From positions 36,989,680-37,053,679 of the forward strand of contig OZ038462.1 in NCBI GenBank assembly GCA_964036295.1: a DNA stretch of 64,000 bases. The letters run 5' to 3'. The stretch is from Plumapathes pennacea. Lineage: Eukaryota > Cnidaria > Anthozoa > Antipatharia > Myriopathidae. The notes beneath the pieces were generated by a model that saw only the letters and a list, made by a program, of their open reading frames with translations, did not search any database and was not told the origin of the DNA. Made by a program: the position numbers and the translations under genes. Shown piece after piece: positions 35,523 to 46,740 of the stretch (position 1 is its first letter; every line of letters starts with the position of its first letter).

Positions 35523-35723
35523 CCCTTTCACTCCCAAGAGTGATCAACTTCAATTTTCTCCCTCAGTTTCTCACCAGAGATATATTACAAAGTAAGGAGA
35601 ACTTAGCTTTTGATAGCTTGCTCAGATGACAGCTGATTAAACTATCAGTTCTCTTTTCATCACCCATATATTTCTTCTTAAAAGGTTGAGAGAATCTGCA
35701 TTTTGACCTTGGGAGTTAAAGGG
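35523..35723. mobile_element. 201-bp MITE with TTAA flanks
   Basis: Inverted ends CCCTTTCACTCCCAAGAG and GGGAGTTAAAGGG, flanked by TTAA on both sides (35519-35522, 35724-35727). Related copies are at about 40358-40545 and 60015-60222. The TTAA site fits piggyBac or Kolobok mobilisation. Confidence 0.75.
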
Positions 35724-36029
35724 TTAAAACATGTCACTCGTTTAAGTGTAAAGTGTAAACGCGCCGGGGCAAGTTGTGTAAATCTAGCGCCGACCTGCGC
35801 GGATTTTTATGCCCAATTATCCTTCGTGAGCATTTTGAAAGCATCATTTTTTTCTTCCGAGTTTTTGCACGAGGCAAGAAGCTTTTTTCTAGAGGTATAT
35901 GTGATTTGTAATTTGTCGCTCTACTTCAAAGATGAAAACAGTTTACCCTAAAATGAATATATTTTCATTTTCAAATGTGGCAACTGAATTATAAAGTTTT
36001 CAGTTTTAGGTCCCACTATAGATGCTACT

Positions 36030-37673
36030 ATGTTTTACCAAGCCATAAAATTGCTGACCATTGTGTTGATGTCGGCCATGTTGATGCACTGTGCAAGTTC
36101 CAGCTGCGCAGGAGGACGATGCAGTCAAATGTCGGTGACTTACGAAGAAAAAACAGAAGACTACGCTTTAGTGGGACACACCATCAAAGCTGTTCCTTTC
36201 TTGACCGTTCACGATTGTTTCATGAAGTGCTTTGATGATGAATGCAGATGCCTAGCAGTGCAGATCAACATTCAAGAAAAGCGCTGTGAATTACTGGATG
36301 AAGACAGATTCACAGCTTCGAAAGACTTCAAGCCAACTCAGGGTGTTGACTACTACGACGCGCACCTACAATATACACAGGTAAGCCGACTGAAAAATAT
36401 TAATCTTGCTGTCCACCTCACATTCCGTACATGCAAGCGAGGTTTCGCTGAAATTTATGCCAAAAGGCAATGGTTTAAATTGTCGGAAACTAGGCTGATC
36501 GAGTGTGTAAACATTTCAATTTAATTAACCTTTTCACACAATCACGTGCGCAGTGCATGCAAGTCTGGAAAATGTCAATTTCATAGGGTGTATGTTTGTG
36601 TTGTAATGAGTCGGTGAGAAAACAGTCTTGTGTGTGATGCGATCAAGTTTTTGCAGCGAGAGAAGTGAGCGAATGCAACATTAAAGAAAGTGAGTGACCG
36701 TAACTGTTTTGGAAGTAATCAGCGCGGAGGCTATTCAAAAAAAAAGAAAAACCTCCATTACACCAGTAAGGAGGCATGCTGACCAACGTCAAGGACTGAA
36801 TGCCCCTAAATTAATTTTTGTCCTTAAATTTCTCTCCTTATGTGATCTGTCCTTTGTCAATATGTTCCACAGGACCACGTACCATGCAATGACGTCACCT
36901 GTTCCAATGGCTGCTGTGCGTCCGCGCCTTGTCAGAACGGAGGCACGTGCACCGAGCTGTGTGACGACATCAAGCACAAGTTGAACTGCACTTGTATGCC
37001 AGGTTACACAGGCAAGATGTGTGAAAAGAAGGCGAGGTCCTGTAAAGATTTCCTGCTCACACCGCGTATCGCGTCGGGTAAATACACGCTGTTTGATTCC
37101 AACGAACAAACCTACCAAGTGTTTTGTGACTTTTCACTTGAGGGGAATCAGCTGGTGTGGACTGTGATCGAGTCGTTTGCTCTGAAAAACAACATCAATT
37201 TTAAGCGAAAAGCATTCTTTATGGATTACCCATTGAATGAACAGAAATTCAAGTGGGACAAGTATCGTTTGTCGTTCGATCACATGACGGAACTTGCCGC
37301 CCGGTCTACCCAGTTTAGAGCAACTTGTAACTACAACACTGATGGCTTCAACTTGACAGACCACATCCGTGCAAACCTGAGTCTAATACCGCTTTTGACT
37401 AACGACCCTAGAGCTACCTGCAACAACTACGAGTACCTCAACATCCGGGCTATGCCGTGTGAAAAGTGCAACGCTCCATTCTTTCAGAGTGACAACTATC
37501 ACGCTCATGTCGACAGCTTTCATGATTACAATTGTGATAACAATCAGTGGAGACAGGGTGCAGAAAAAAGCGAGGACAACTTTGGATATTATGATTCAAT
37601 CAACATAAAGCACCGCTGCAGCGCAAACCAAGACTCCACGACTCAGTGGTGGTTTGGAGAGTCAGCTGACTGA
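36030..37673 (+). CDS. Secreted apple/PAN - EGF - fibrinogen-like protein
   Basis: Two exons, 36030-36380 and 36873-37673, phase 0, GT-AG; predicted 383 aa. Residues 1-25 are a signal peptide (MFYQAIKLLTIVLMSAMLMH). Residues 30-115 form an apple/PAN-type module with FLTVHDCFMKCFDDECRCLAVQ and CELLDED. Residues 132-167 are EGF-like (CASAPCQNGGTC, NCTCMPGYTGKMC). From about residue 172, CKDFLLTP-SGKYTLFD-YQVFCDF-WTVIES resembles the start of a fibrinogen-related domain; the rest is divergent, Cys-rich and ends TQWWFGESAD. No membrane anchor is seen, so it is likely secreted, perhaps a lectin-like or matrix protein. Several coral skeletal-matrix proteins have such modules, but I cannot assign this one by sequence alone. 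The ATG was chosen because it opens the hydrophobic leader. Confidence 0.82.
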
Positions 37674-38965
37674 TTTCATGTTTCTCATGCGCAGTTATTA
37701 CGTAAAAACTTTAGAACTCTGTTTTATGGGCTGATAGGCGAGAAAGGTCTCGGTGAAGGTTCGTGGATTCTCTTGCTTAAATTTTTGTTTCTGTGATGAA
37801 CAATTACTACGGACAAGTTATAATAAGACTAGTAATTGTCTGCTATAGTCGAATTAATAGAAGTTTATTCAGAGTCGCAAAATAATGTTTCCGGGAAAAT
37901 AATCAAAATTGGTAGACAAGGCCCAGTGGCTCTATCAAAGTTCAAAATGTTGTCATTCGTTAAACAATTTCCACGTGCACGTATTTGCAACACGCTGATT
38001 AAACAGTAACTATTATCGTATTAGTCAAATTTCACAAAGAAATCTCTACCTTAACTTGCCCGTGGTACTTTGTCTTTTCTCAACAGATGAGTATATAATT
38101 ACAAAGAGAAATACCCAGACCATCAATCTTTATTGGAATCTTACTAGAAAATTTAGTAATTATTTTATTCATTTACAATCAAAATTTGGTTTCATATAAC
38201 TCTTCTGTTACCTTTTGTTTAACACTTCCTGAACTGAGCACCCGTGAGTTCATTTCATGATGTCTAAGTTAACAACTCATCTCTAACTTTACCTTTATCG
38301 GTGGAGATTATTTTGGGTGCGGTGTTAACAGTGCGCAGGTGCAGTCTACTACTGATCTACAGAATAGAAACTGCTAACCTGAGACACTGAAGGACATCCA
38401 TCAAAGTTTTATGAGGCAACACAGCGATGTAAGTGAGTTTTACAAGAGCTCTTCCTTTGTCAGTACATCGAGGTATTTTTAAGTACACGCCATAAAAAGT
38501 AAGCATGGTGAATGCTTTCATTGTCAGTGCAAGAAAACTGTTTTTCTTTTCACCAGTCATCTGTAAAATATTGATTAACTTTCTTCTGTGGCTGTTGCTA
38601 CAACTATAAATATACATATTGTGTAAATATTATACAAAACAAGAGTTCGGCAAATGCAACCCTGACCAAACCTTGTCACTGTGAAACAGGTTGAGATGAA
38701 AAATTTCTTTATTAGACAAGATGCGCTCAAGTAAACCAAGAAAAGTTAATTGCACTCAAACTATGAAGGCACCGTACCATTTGAGCAACTGGTTAATTCA
38801 GCATGAAGCGAAGCAACCCAATTGAAAATATATACTGTAGCAAACAGTATTGTTAAGTGAGGAATTCATACATTTTACCCACGTGATTTTGTAGAACATG
38901 CTAGCGCTAATGCTTACTGTGCAAAAACTATACCAAACCAACTGTATAATAACTTAATATATATA
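37674..38965. other. Intergenic, no gene seen
   Basis: AT-rich; one unrecognised minus ORF (38357-38617). Confidence 0.45.
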
Positions 38966-39331
38966 GGGCGCGTTCTATTGAGACTATTCAGGAATGACAA
39001 TAACGGGACACAAGGTACTGAATCGTGTTCTTTTGAATGTCTAAGTCTAGTGTCCATGCAAGTCCACGGCTAAGCTTTGCACAATAAGGGACGAGTGCTG
39101 AACCGTAAATACGTTTAACAAATTGACGTCAGTTTTTTATGTGTCTGTCCTCTTATTGATCATGAAACGCGTCATAACATTGTCAAAAAGTTGTGGAACC
39201 AAATAGATGTCCGTCAGCTATTCTGTTTTCGGAATAGCGCAAAGTCTGTTCTTTTTGGGACTGGTATTCGTGTATCTGCTATTCCTATTCCGGAATAGGA
39301 ACAGACGACATAGTTCCAAAAGAATGCACCC
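38966..39331. mobile_element. 366-bp MITE
   Basis: The ends GGGCGCGTTCTATTGAGAC and, on the other strand, GGGTGCATTCTTTTGGAAC are inverted copies. The interior has TATTCCTATTCCGGAATAGG. A partial relative lies at 59095-59205 inside a beta-mannosidase intron. The target duplication is not clear. Confidence 0.6.
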
Positions 39332-40357
39332 ATAATTAACGAATCCTGATTACCAGTCTTTAGAACCGAAGAAAGTCTCCTAGAAAAGTAACTATAGGTT
39401 CTTCGTGAAGTCTCAGTTGCCGTGTACGAACATCTAAGACATGTATTAAATTATGGGTTTCATACTAATAAAGACAAACCATTCATCATCATCATTAAAG
39501 TCGCAGAGCATGCTCGATGTCATAAAACATTAAATACAATGGAGGAATAATTTTGAGTTGACGTCCAATATCGGCTCAAAGCGTGCGAGGCGGCACGTAC
39601 TAAAATCCAGCGTCTCTGTTGCTTTCAGACTCGTGCATAATAATCATAATGTATAATTATACACTAGAGCAGCCAGACATGCTTCAGTAAAGATTTCTTA
39701 GTTAACACTTTGTGGCTAAAATGACATGTATGTGCATGCTGAGATACAGTAATCACTTTCCAAATGGATCTGAATTTGCATTTAAAAAGTGAATCAATCC
39801 ATCTCAGATCAACTGAACGAAGGAAACAGACATTGGCTGAAGCCACACAATAATTTATCTATTCATGGGTGTAATCACACAACATGGAACAGTGAGAGCT
39901 GAAAACAGTCAACTCAAACCAATATCAAGCTGACACCCTTAGGGAATTGTGCACTTAATACAGATAAAGTTTACAGTAGCTTACTGGGGAGTAGATGTTT
40001 AGGGCTATGGCAACTTTCCACTTAATACACGTTTGACTGTCTACAATATTTGGGTGTGTTTATGTTTAGGAATCCAAATCCGGATCACAAATTCAAAACC
40101 AGATTATCTGTTTCTTTACTGAATCCAAACTGGATAATAAATCCATGTGATCCACACTTAGAACAGATTCACTGGATCATATCCAAAATTGGATACTTTG
40201 GATCATAGATCCATTAAAGAAATGCAAGTTTTGAAGATTTGAAGCACAATTGCAGGATCATTCAGTTTCATGGATCACTTGACAGTCAATACATCTTAGC
40301 AATAACATCTTCACTATCACTGCAAACATTCTCTTCAGATTTAACAGCAGGTGACTT
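39332..40357. other. Intergenic, no gene seen
   Basis: Contains repeated GGAT/ATCC words around 40080-40215 that look like an old repeat, but no ends could be defined. Confidence 0.4.
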
Positions 40358-40545
40358 AACCCCTTCACACTCAGGTTCATTATGCAGATTCTCCCAACCA
40401 TTCAAGGAGAAAATGCATGAGTGGGCAAAAGGCATGTTTTCCAAAACTATTAAAAGCCAATTTCTCCATACTTTATGATATATTTCTGGTGAGAGACTGA
40501 AAAAGAAAATCTTAGTTGATCACTCTTGGGAGTGAAGGATTATTG
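40358..40545. mobile_element. TTAA-type MITE, degraded copy
   Basis: Begins TTAACCCCTTCACACTCAGG and ends TGATCACTCTTGGGAGTGAAGG, matching the 35523-35723 family in reverse orientation, including TGATATATTTCTGGTGAGAG. Confidence 0.6.
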
Positions 40546-40942
40546 ATATGCGTGGCTTTGATAAGGAAATGTATGGGAGCTTTAAGTCGATTGCGAAACT
40601 CCAAGTTTGCGGCCAATTAAAGCGGAAATTTACATACCTTGTTTCTGTGTGTGTTGCCTTGCTGCTGTAGCGATTTTAGCTCGGTTCTTTCATTCCTAAT
40701 TAGGTAGGAGACTCCAACTGACGTCTTTTTTCAGCTGGATTTGAGTTCCATCTTTCCAACACACTTCTTTTTAAGCTCTCATAACGACACTTATCGAGGG
40801 AAATGTCAAAAGTTTGTCGAGAACATAACACGGTCGGAGCACATATCGCCGCCATTTTTATTGACTCGTTTTGGATGTTGGTTGAGGGAGCCTGGGAATA
40901 GCGATACCTTTGATGCCATGGACAGGATCCTTTTATTGTTCA

Positions 40943-41184
40943 GGACCCGGTTTTTCAAAGCACGATTTGGCTAATCCTGGATTAGGTCTAAAGTTTCATG
41001 TCAATTATATGCCTGAAAATGTGAAGGCTTCGTCAACAACAACTTCCTTTATGCGTTTTTAAGCTGGAACAAGCTTTTTAATCCATCTTCGAGCAAAAGT
41101 CTGCAGTTTATTGGCAAAGGGGTCGAGAGAAAGAATTTCGTTAATCCTGGATTAGCTTAATCGGCTTTCGAAAAACCGGGCCCA
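40943..41184. mobile_element. 240-bp MITE with GGCCCGGTTTTTC ends
   Basis: Left CCCGGTTTTTCAAAGCACGA, right CGGCTTTCGAAAAACCGGGCC. Full copy in inverse orientation at 50033-50275 and a left-end fragment at 49825-49895. AATCCTGGATTAG occurs near both ends. Non-autonomous. Confidence 0.75.
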
Positions 41185-42041
41185 GTATGCCATTTCCGAG
41201 ATTCTGTTGCCTCTGTTCAAAAGGGAGACCCAGTGCAAAAACCTTTCCATGAAAAATGAAAATTACTGGGCGGCTCGGAAATGCCCGGGCCTGTATCAGG
41301 CAAATGTTGGCAGGCGGTGTTTTGTGAGTTCTTATGGAATTTTAATGTGTTATACATTCAGCTTCTTTTTACATTTACATTTTCAGAGCGCTTCGGATAA
41401 CTATGGCAATGCATAGGAAGTTTCTCGACATGATATCGGTGGATTTGGTCAGCTCCGCAATCGCTCAACTCGAGTTCCTGCGGCTTGTGGACAATTTTCC
41501 CTGCTTGTACAGCGGCCCGCATTTACAGAATGCGATAAGAAGGTAACCAACCAACACAGCTTCATTCCAAGCACTTACACAAGACAGAGTGGTTTAGAAG
41601 TAGTACACAAATTAATTGGCATGCATAAAACATTTCTGAAAGCTAGTTCTAGACTTTGTCGGCGTTGAGGTATTAGATACGTAATGCATGAAAAATCAAC
41701 TAAACGTCGATGTGAGAAATCTTATTTGATGTTAGAAATGGCCAACTTTTGGCGATGCAATGGAATGCTAGTCATCATGAAATCTAATTTATTGCGGCGG
41801 TTAATGCATCAGAATTGATAACTCAGTGTGAATCGGTAGAGCGCTGTGAATGACTTTTAGCCGACGTTTCGATCCTCATGCCTTCGTTACAGTAATTTTC
41901 CCGCCATTTAAGCATTCAGCGTTCAGTATCAACCTTGCGTCGATACATTTTCTTGTTTCCTATTTCTAAGTCCCACCTGGAGTTCAGAACCAAACTATCT
42001 CAAGCACATTAACCTGAGTATCAGGTTAATTTTTAGGCTAA

Positions 42042-42280
42042 CTGGTGTATCAACTAAGTGCTGATGAGGGTAATGGAACGCCGTCAAAGAGACAATAGCT
42101 GACGGTTCGAGCGCTAGCCCTTCGTCAGAGCGAATGACGAAGGGCTAGCGCTCGAAATGTCAGCTATTGTCTCTTTGACGGCGTTCCATTACCCTCGTCA
42201 ACACTTAGTTGATACACCAGTTTGTCTTCCGCCACGCCGACGCAGTCAACCCAGTTCTCTTAAGAGCTGGTATTACATAA
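42042..42280. mobile_element. Near-perfect 87-bp palindrome within a 12-bp target duplication
   Basis: The arms 42041-42127 and 42135-42221 are inverted copies around a 7-base loop (GAGCGAA). The centre carries TGACGAAGGGCTAGCGCTCGA, a motif seen at the ends of Penelope-like retroelements. TTTTTAGGCTAA occurs at 42030-42041 and again at 43053-43064, after R2 copy 3, so the palindrome unit appears to have inserted with a 12-base duplication before R2 landed at its right edge. Confidence 0.7.
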
Positions 42281-43052
42281 TTGCGTTCGACGAAGGAGAA
42301 CGCAACCCTAATCTCAACTGGTGTGCTTTCGGCCAGCGCGAAGAATCGAGATTTTTTCGTTGGGCGATGTTCCAAATCTGCGCCATTTTGAATAATTACT
42401 ATAAGCGCTATGTGTCGCACGAGTGGCTCTGAATGATCGCACTGAGGTCTATCAAAGGCAAAGAGAGCTACTTTTCAGTGAAAGAAGCCAATATCTGGGA
42501 TAATAAGGGCAGCACGACAGCAAGAATTCCACAGAAAAATGTAACTCGACTCGCGATTGCCGTATTTCAGTTTCTGCGTTGATGAAAATATACTCAATAT
42601 GCAACCGACACTTTACTTATGTTCCAGATACTTATCTGGAAGAAATATACTGCTTTGTGGAGACATAGGTATCGCGGTGATTCAATCGCAAGCCAAAGGA
42701 TGGTCGAATTGTGAAACTCTGGTCTCGTGTGCAACTCAACTTATTTCTTCCGACGACGGTATAAATCACATTTGACCATGTCTTATAATTTTCGTATATC
42801 TTCAAAGAATTAAAACAAAATAAAAAGAAACAAAGAAAAAGAAAAGAAAAAGAAACAAAGAAAAAGTTCTGGTTTAATATTGCTTGGCCGGGGTTCGAAC
42901 CCGGACCGCACGGTCTTCGTGCTGCTCACTTCCGGTTTCAGACGAAATCCACGAACTTTTCGAGATCGTTATAGGGAAAAGCATTTTAGAACAAAAACAA
43001 CTCAAAGCAAAGAGAAGTCGAACGCACCTGAATAATCTCTGATTACTACTAG
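42281..43052 (+). mobile_element. Repeat family R2, copy 3, in the GRDP intron
   Basis: Starts TTGCGTTCGACGAAGGAG after A, ends TAATCTCTGATTACTACTAG before T, as copy 2. It contains CCGGGGTTCGAACCCGG near 42890, a strong T-arm/B-box-like palindrome. It lies between the palindromic unit and the second copy of that unit's 12-bp target duplication. No coding capacity. The remaining intron (43065-43987) shows nothing recognisable. Confidence 0.68.
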
Positions 43053-46000
43053 TTTTTAGGCTAATTCTTGCTCGGCCTAATAGGCTGGGGATAGAGGAGA
43101 GAAATGAAAATTACGCCTGACACAAACCCATTCAATGACCAGTTTTTAACGTCCAGATTCTGGACATTGCGTTGATTGGATAACAAACAAAAGACCCGGC
43201 ACGTGCAGACATTGACTTGTCAACATGAGCACCACGCACACATTTAATGAGCTACGGTCGTCAACTGAAATTGTTTTGTTTGTAAACCTCAAAGAAAACC
43301 TAAATATTTCCTGAAATCAAAGCAAAATCTGAAGCTCTTGCCTAACTAGTTTCTGCAGCGCTCAAGTCTATTTTAAGCGCCTTGCTCAATGGTTGATAGT
43401 CGTCAGTATTATCGCCGTCGAGTTCAAGTTTAAACGTTGATTTGAATAGAAACAAAAGCGACGAATTTAAAAAAGACTCACAGAAGAACTAACAAGAACT
43501 ACTCTCTGATTAAATGAGCAACTGTTCTGAATGCGCTGGCGGAACCGACAGAATTATATTCAGTGAATGTCTCGCTCAATCAGCACTCGCAGGAACGAAT
43601 TTGATTTTCTTGAACAAGTGAGTAGCCTAGTTTGTTTAGCAGAAGCCGCTTGCGACCGGACGAATGTCAACCAAAAACCAGAAGTCCATTTGATTGGCCG
43701 AAGATATGATGACGCGTGAAGGAGCGGAAGGCTTTTTTAATGGATTGTGTCAGGCTCTTTTCCTCCCTCTCTCGCCCCTATATCGCATCTCCCCAGAAAA
43801 AAGCCTGAAACTCAGGTTACAAGCACATATGAGAAGGAACTTAACAGCTACTTTGTGTGGGACCCTTGTGGTGTAGTCAGCGGCCGGTGAAGAATAGAGC
43901 AATAACCAGTCCGATTATATGAATAATATATCTATATCTTATATATAGTTTCCACCCAACCATGCTTCGATCATTCATATTTTCAAGGTACGAGCTTTTC
44001 TGGTTGCCACTGGCAAAAAACGTCAACAATGCAGGAAAAATTGCAGCTCCCTTGGACATCGCTTGGGTTTGGCATGTGCATATGTTGGCGCCGCAGTATT
44101 ACGAAAGGGACTGCAGAAACGTTGTTTCTGAACTGGTCAATCACCAACCTATGGCAGGTGACGCAAGGAACAGAGGTTTATCAAACGCTAGACTTCTTTG
44201 GATGAATGCCTATCCCGACGAGCCCTTCGAGGTAGACTTTGATGGCCCTGCAGGGGAATACAAAGGTTACTCGAGCAAGATTGAATACGATATAACATCG
44301 GCGTCTGCAAGACAACAAGTTTTCTTTTACCAAGTGTCTCTTCCTCATTATCGCGACAGAAAATTCTTGGAGACGGCAGTTGAACGGTACAAGTTTCATC
44401 TTGAGCTGACGGAACAAAATCCGAGCCAGTTCCTTGTTCCCTGCTTCGATTACGACCTCATTTGGCATGCGCACCAGCTCCATCCGCTGGCTTACAGAGC
44501 AGACACACGGGTGTTGCTTGGCGGCAAAGTGCTCAACCACGACGATTCCGTGAACGACAGAAGCCCAGGATCCAAGCTGATTACCTCAGAAAGCGAAGCA
44601 AGAGCCCTTTGGGAGATTAGTGGCCGACAGTTCTCAAAACATGGAGCGATGTTTCGGGGGATACCTCCATTACCAGCTGACGTGGTTTCCGCCTCAGTGT
44701 CCGATATGAACCACAGCCTCGCTTCACGTAATTATGAAGTTGAGCTGCTGGGCATAAAATTCGAGAACCTCCGCAAAAACAAGGAATACAACATAGAGTT
44801 GTCTGTCGTGAATGGTCGTCGCATCTACAAGAAAGAAGTCCGCGGACCAAGGAGTTTGTACGGCGAAGGATACAACGGGATTATTTGTGTATTTCCATTA
44901 GACATAACAACAGAATTAAGGTCCGCTTAAGCAGGCAAGGTTTCGGTGCCTTTATTCTTGGAGACTACTACGACGATACATCAGAATATTCTTTTTCTAA
45001 GCTCTTGCGATCAGTTACTTATGGAAGTGCCCCGCCCTGTGCCGTCACACATACAGTTTGGTTTGAACACAGGAAGTGCGTTCGTTTTACAACTAGGATT
45101 CGTCCTCCCAAACGTGACTGTTATTTTTTTAAAGTTTGTCCTGAAGACGAGTACATCCGTCAAGTTCAGAATACCGTGGAGGTGTTGAGTTCCCCATCTC
45201 TTTTCTTATCACCCACTGTTCTCACTGATGGAAGTGCGCCATGCTCAATGGACGTGCTTAAGATAGTCGACCAACATCAGCAGCAGGTGTTCTCCTGTCG
45301 TGTCATACATTCCACGGATTCGATGCTCTCTTCCGTGGAAATCATGGATGTGCATGATTGTGTGGTCGCCTCGGCACATCTGGCTGGTAGTGATGTCCTT
45401 CCGTCAGCCGATCAGGTCGATAGAGAAGAAATGTGCTGCACCTTAGACCTCCAGGCTGGAGAGAGGGCTATGCTGGTTCGCGGCCGAAAAGATTGGGCTA
45501 TCTGCGTGGGAAAGTGGAAATGCAAATCCAATGATAGAGGCATTGCGAAAACGTTGCCTTGGATCAAAGGAAACTGTTGGAAGCCAGATAATTTTGACGT
45601 CAAATACTTCTGCCTTCAAAACAACAAATGGCATTACATCGAAAGAAAAGGAAAGATGTTGTATTACCCTAAACACAACAGCTCGCAAATTCAGATAAAC
45701 ATGGAAAGTGGATACATTAGTATTCCCTCAGAAATAGACGACGTCCCGGAGAATATGGCCTTGGGATTCTCCGTGGCTGTCCTGCAGCTCCTCTGCCAGC
45801 CCTATTTTACAAAGGATGCCCATCGCGCTGCTTGTCCGGCTAGTAGCAAGACCAGTCTGTCACGGCATAAATCCACCAACTACGCCTCCCAATCTCTCAT
45901 GTTAGCCGCTGGATAGTATTCTACGAGGGTGCCAACCAACGACTACGAGAGAATAAAGAATGGGTGTGGTGGATGCGGCAGATGCGATGGTTGTGGAGGA

Positions 46001-46243
46001 TGTGACGGGTGTGGTTGTGCTAGCACTTCTAGCGTTAGTTTTGATGCTAGGTGTGCTAGCATTGCTCCTGTTCATACCCATCTTAGCTATGTTAGTGCTG
46101 CTTATAGTCAGCGTATCGACCTGTCATGTGGTGGCGGTGGTGGTGGTGGTGGTGGTGGTTTTGGTGGTGGTGGTGGTTGTGATGGTGGTGGTGGTGGTGA
46201 TTGTGGTGGTGGTGGTGGTTGTGGTGGTGGTGGTGGTGGTTGA

Positions 46244-46740
46244 AATGGTGGCGGGTGCGGTAACTGGAGGATACTGTGGCTGTGGCGATTGAGTTTATGG
46301 ATATTATAGACCTCTGGGAGTCAAAACGGAATGATGTTTGTTATACAAGATATAGTGTCAACTGTTGTGGTACATGAGAAAGTGCGGCTGCAGGCAAAGC
46401 ATGACTGAACGTTTTACAGTGACATTAGATTGTGGCTACATTACATTAGATTGTGATAGGCCCAAGAATAAAGCCCAGACTGACTGGAAATGCGTGGAAA
46501 ACAACGTCCGGCCCGATACACAGCATCATGAATACATAGCTCAGTCTGTGTAATATCCACTGAGCCTCGGCATACGAACGGCAAACTTTGTAACTAGAAC
46601 GGTAGTCTTGTATAGTGCGTCGTCTCTCACCGCATACTTTATCTCTGGTGACATATACGATTCTAATATAATTTTCAGACAGATTTTACCTTAACTGTGT
46701 TTGCATCGAATTAAAAGATTTTGAGAAACTATTTTTGTTT
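46244..46740. other. 3' flank of the GRDP gene
   Basis: No recognised gene. The GGT-rich strand of the Gly tail ends at 46240. The ORF at 46365-46553 shows no domain. Confidence 0.45.

Larger units (their letters stand above)
41403..46243 (+). pseudogene. Glycine-rich domain-containing protein (GRDP, DUF1399) gene with two lesions
   Basis: Exon 1 (41403-41542) encodes MAMHRKFLDMISVDLV to HLQNAIR and ends in phase 2; exon 2 opens at 43988 (AG|G TAC) and encodes RYELFWLPLAKN. Two DUF1399 signatures follow: WVWHVHMLAPQYYERDC and DLIWHAHQLHPLAYRADT. The frame holds to TAA at 44928-44930, but the clear continuation (NNRIKVRLSRQGFGAFILG to YASQSLMLAAG) is in another frame opening near 44885, as if one base were lost near 44908-44911. 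That frame hits TAG at 45914-45916, then continues without a shift into a Cys/Gly-rich tail (CGGCGRCDGCGGCDGCGC, later long Gly runs) ending at TGA 46241. A Gly-rich tail is the family hallmark, so the TAG looks like a real internal break. Plant GRDPs act in stress responses; cnidarian function is unknown. A recent pseudogene or assembly errors are both possible. Confidence 0.75.

Noticed and set aside
36694-36984. ORF overlapping the second exon of the apple/EGF gene in another frame
   Set aside because: The exon frame gives EGF cysteines and a clean acceptor; this frame gives none.
40640-40860. Possible first exon on the minus strand starting in the AAAATGGCGGCGAT context
   Set aside because: The reading frame closes after about 50 codons before the candidate donor at 40643, and no downstream exon or known domain was found.
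45960-46292. ORF rich in Val over the GGT repeat
   Set aside because: Out-of-frame shadow of the GRDP Gly tail.
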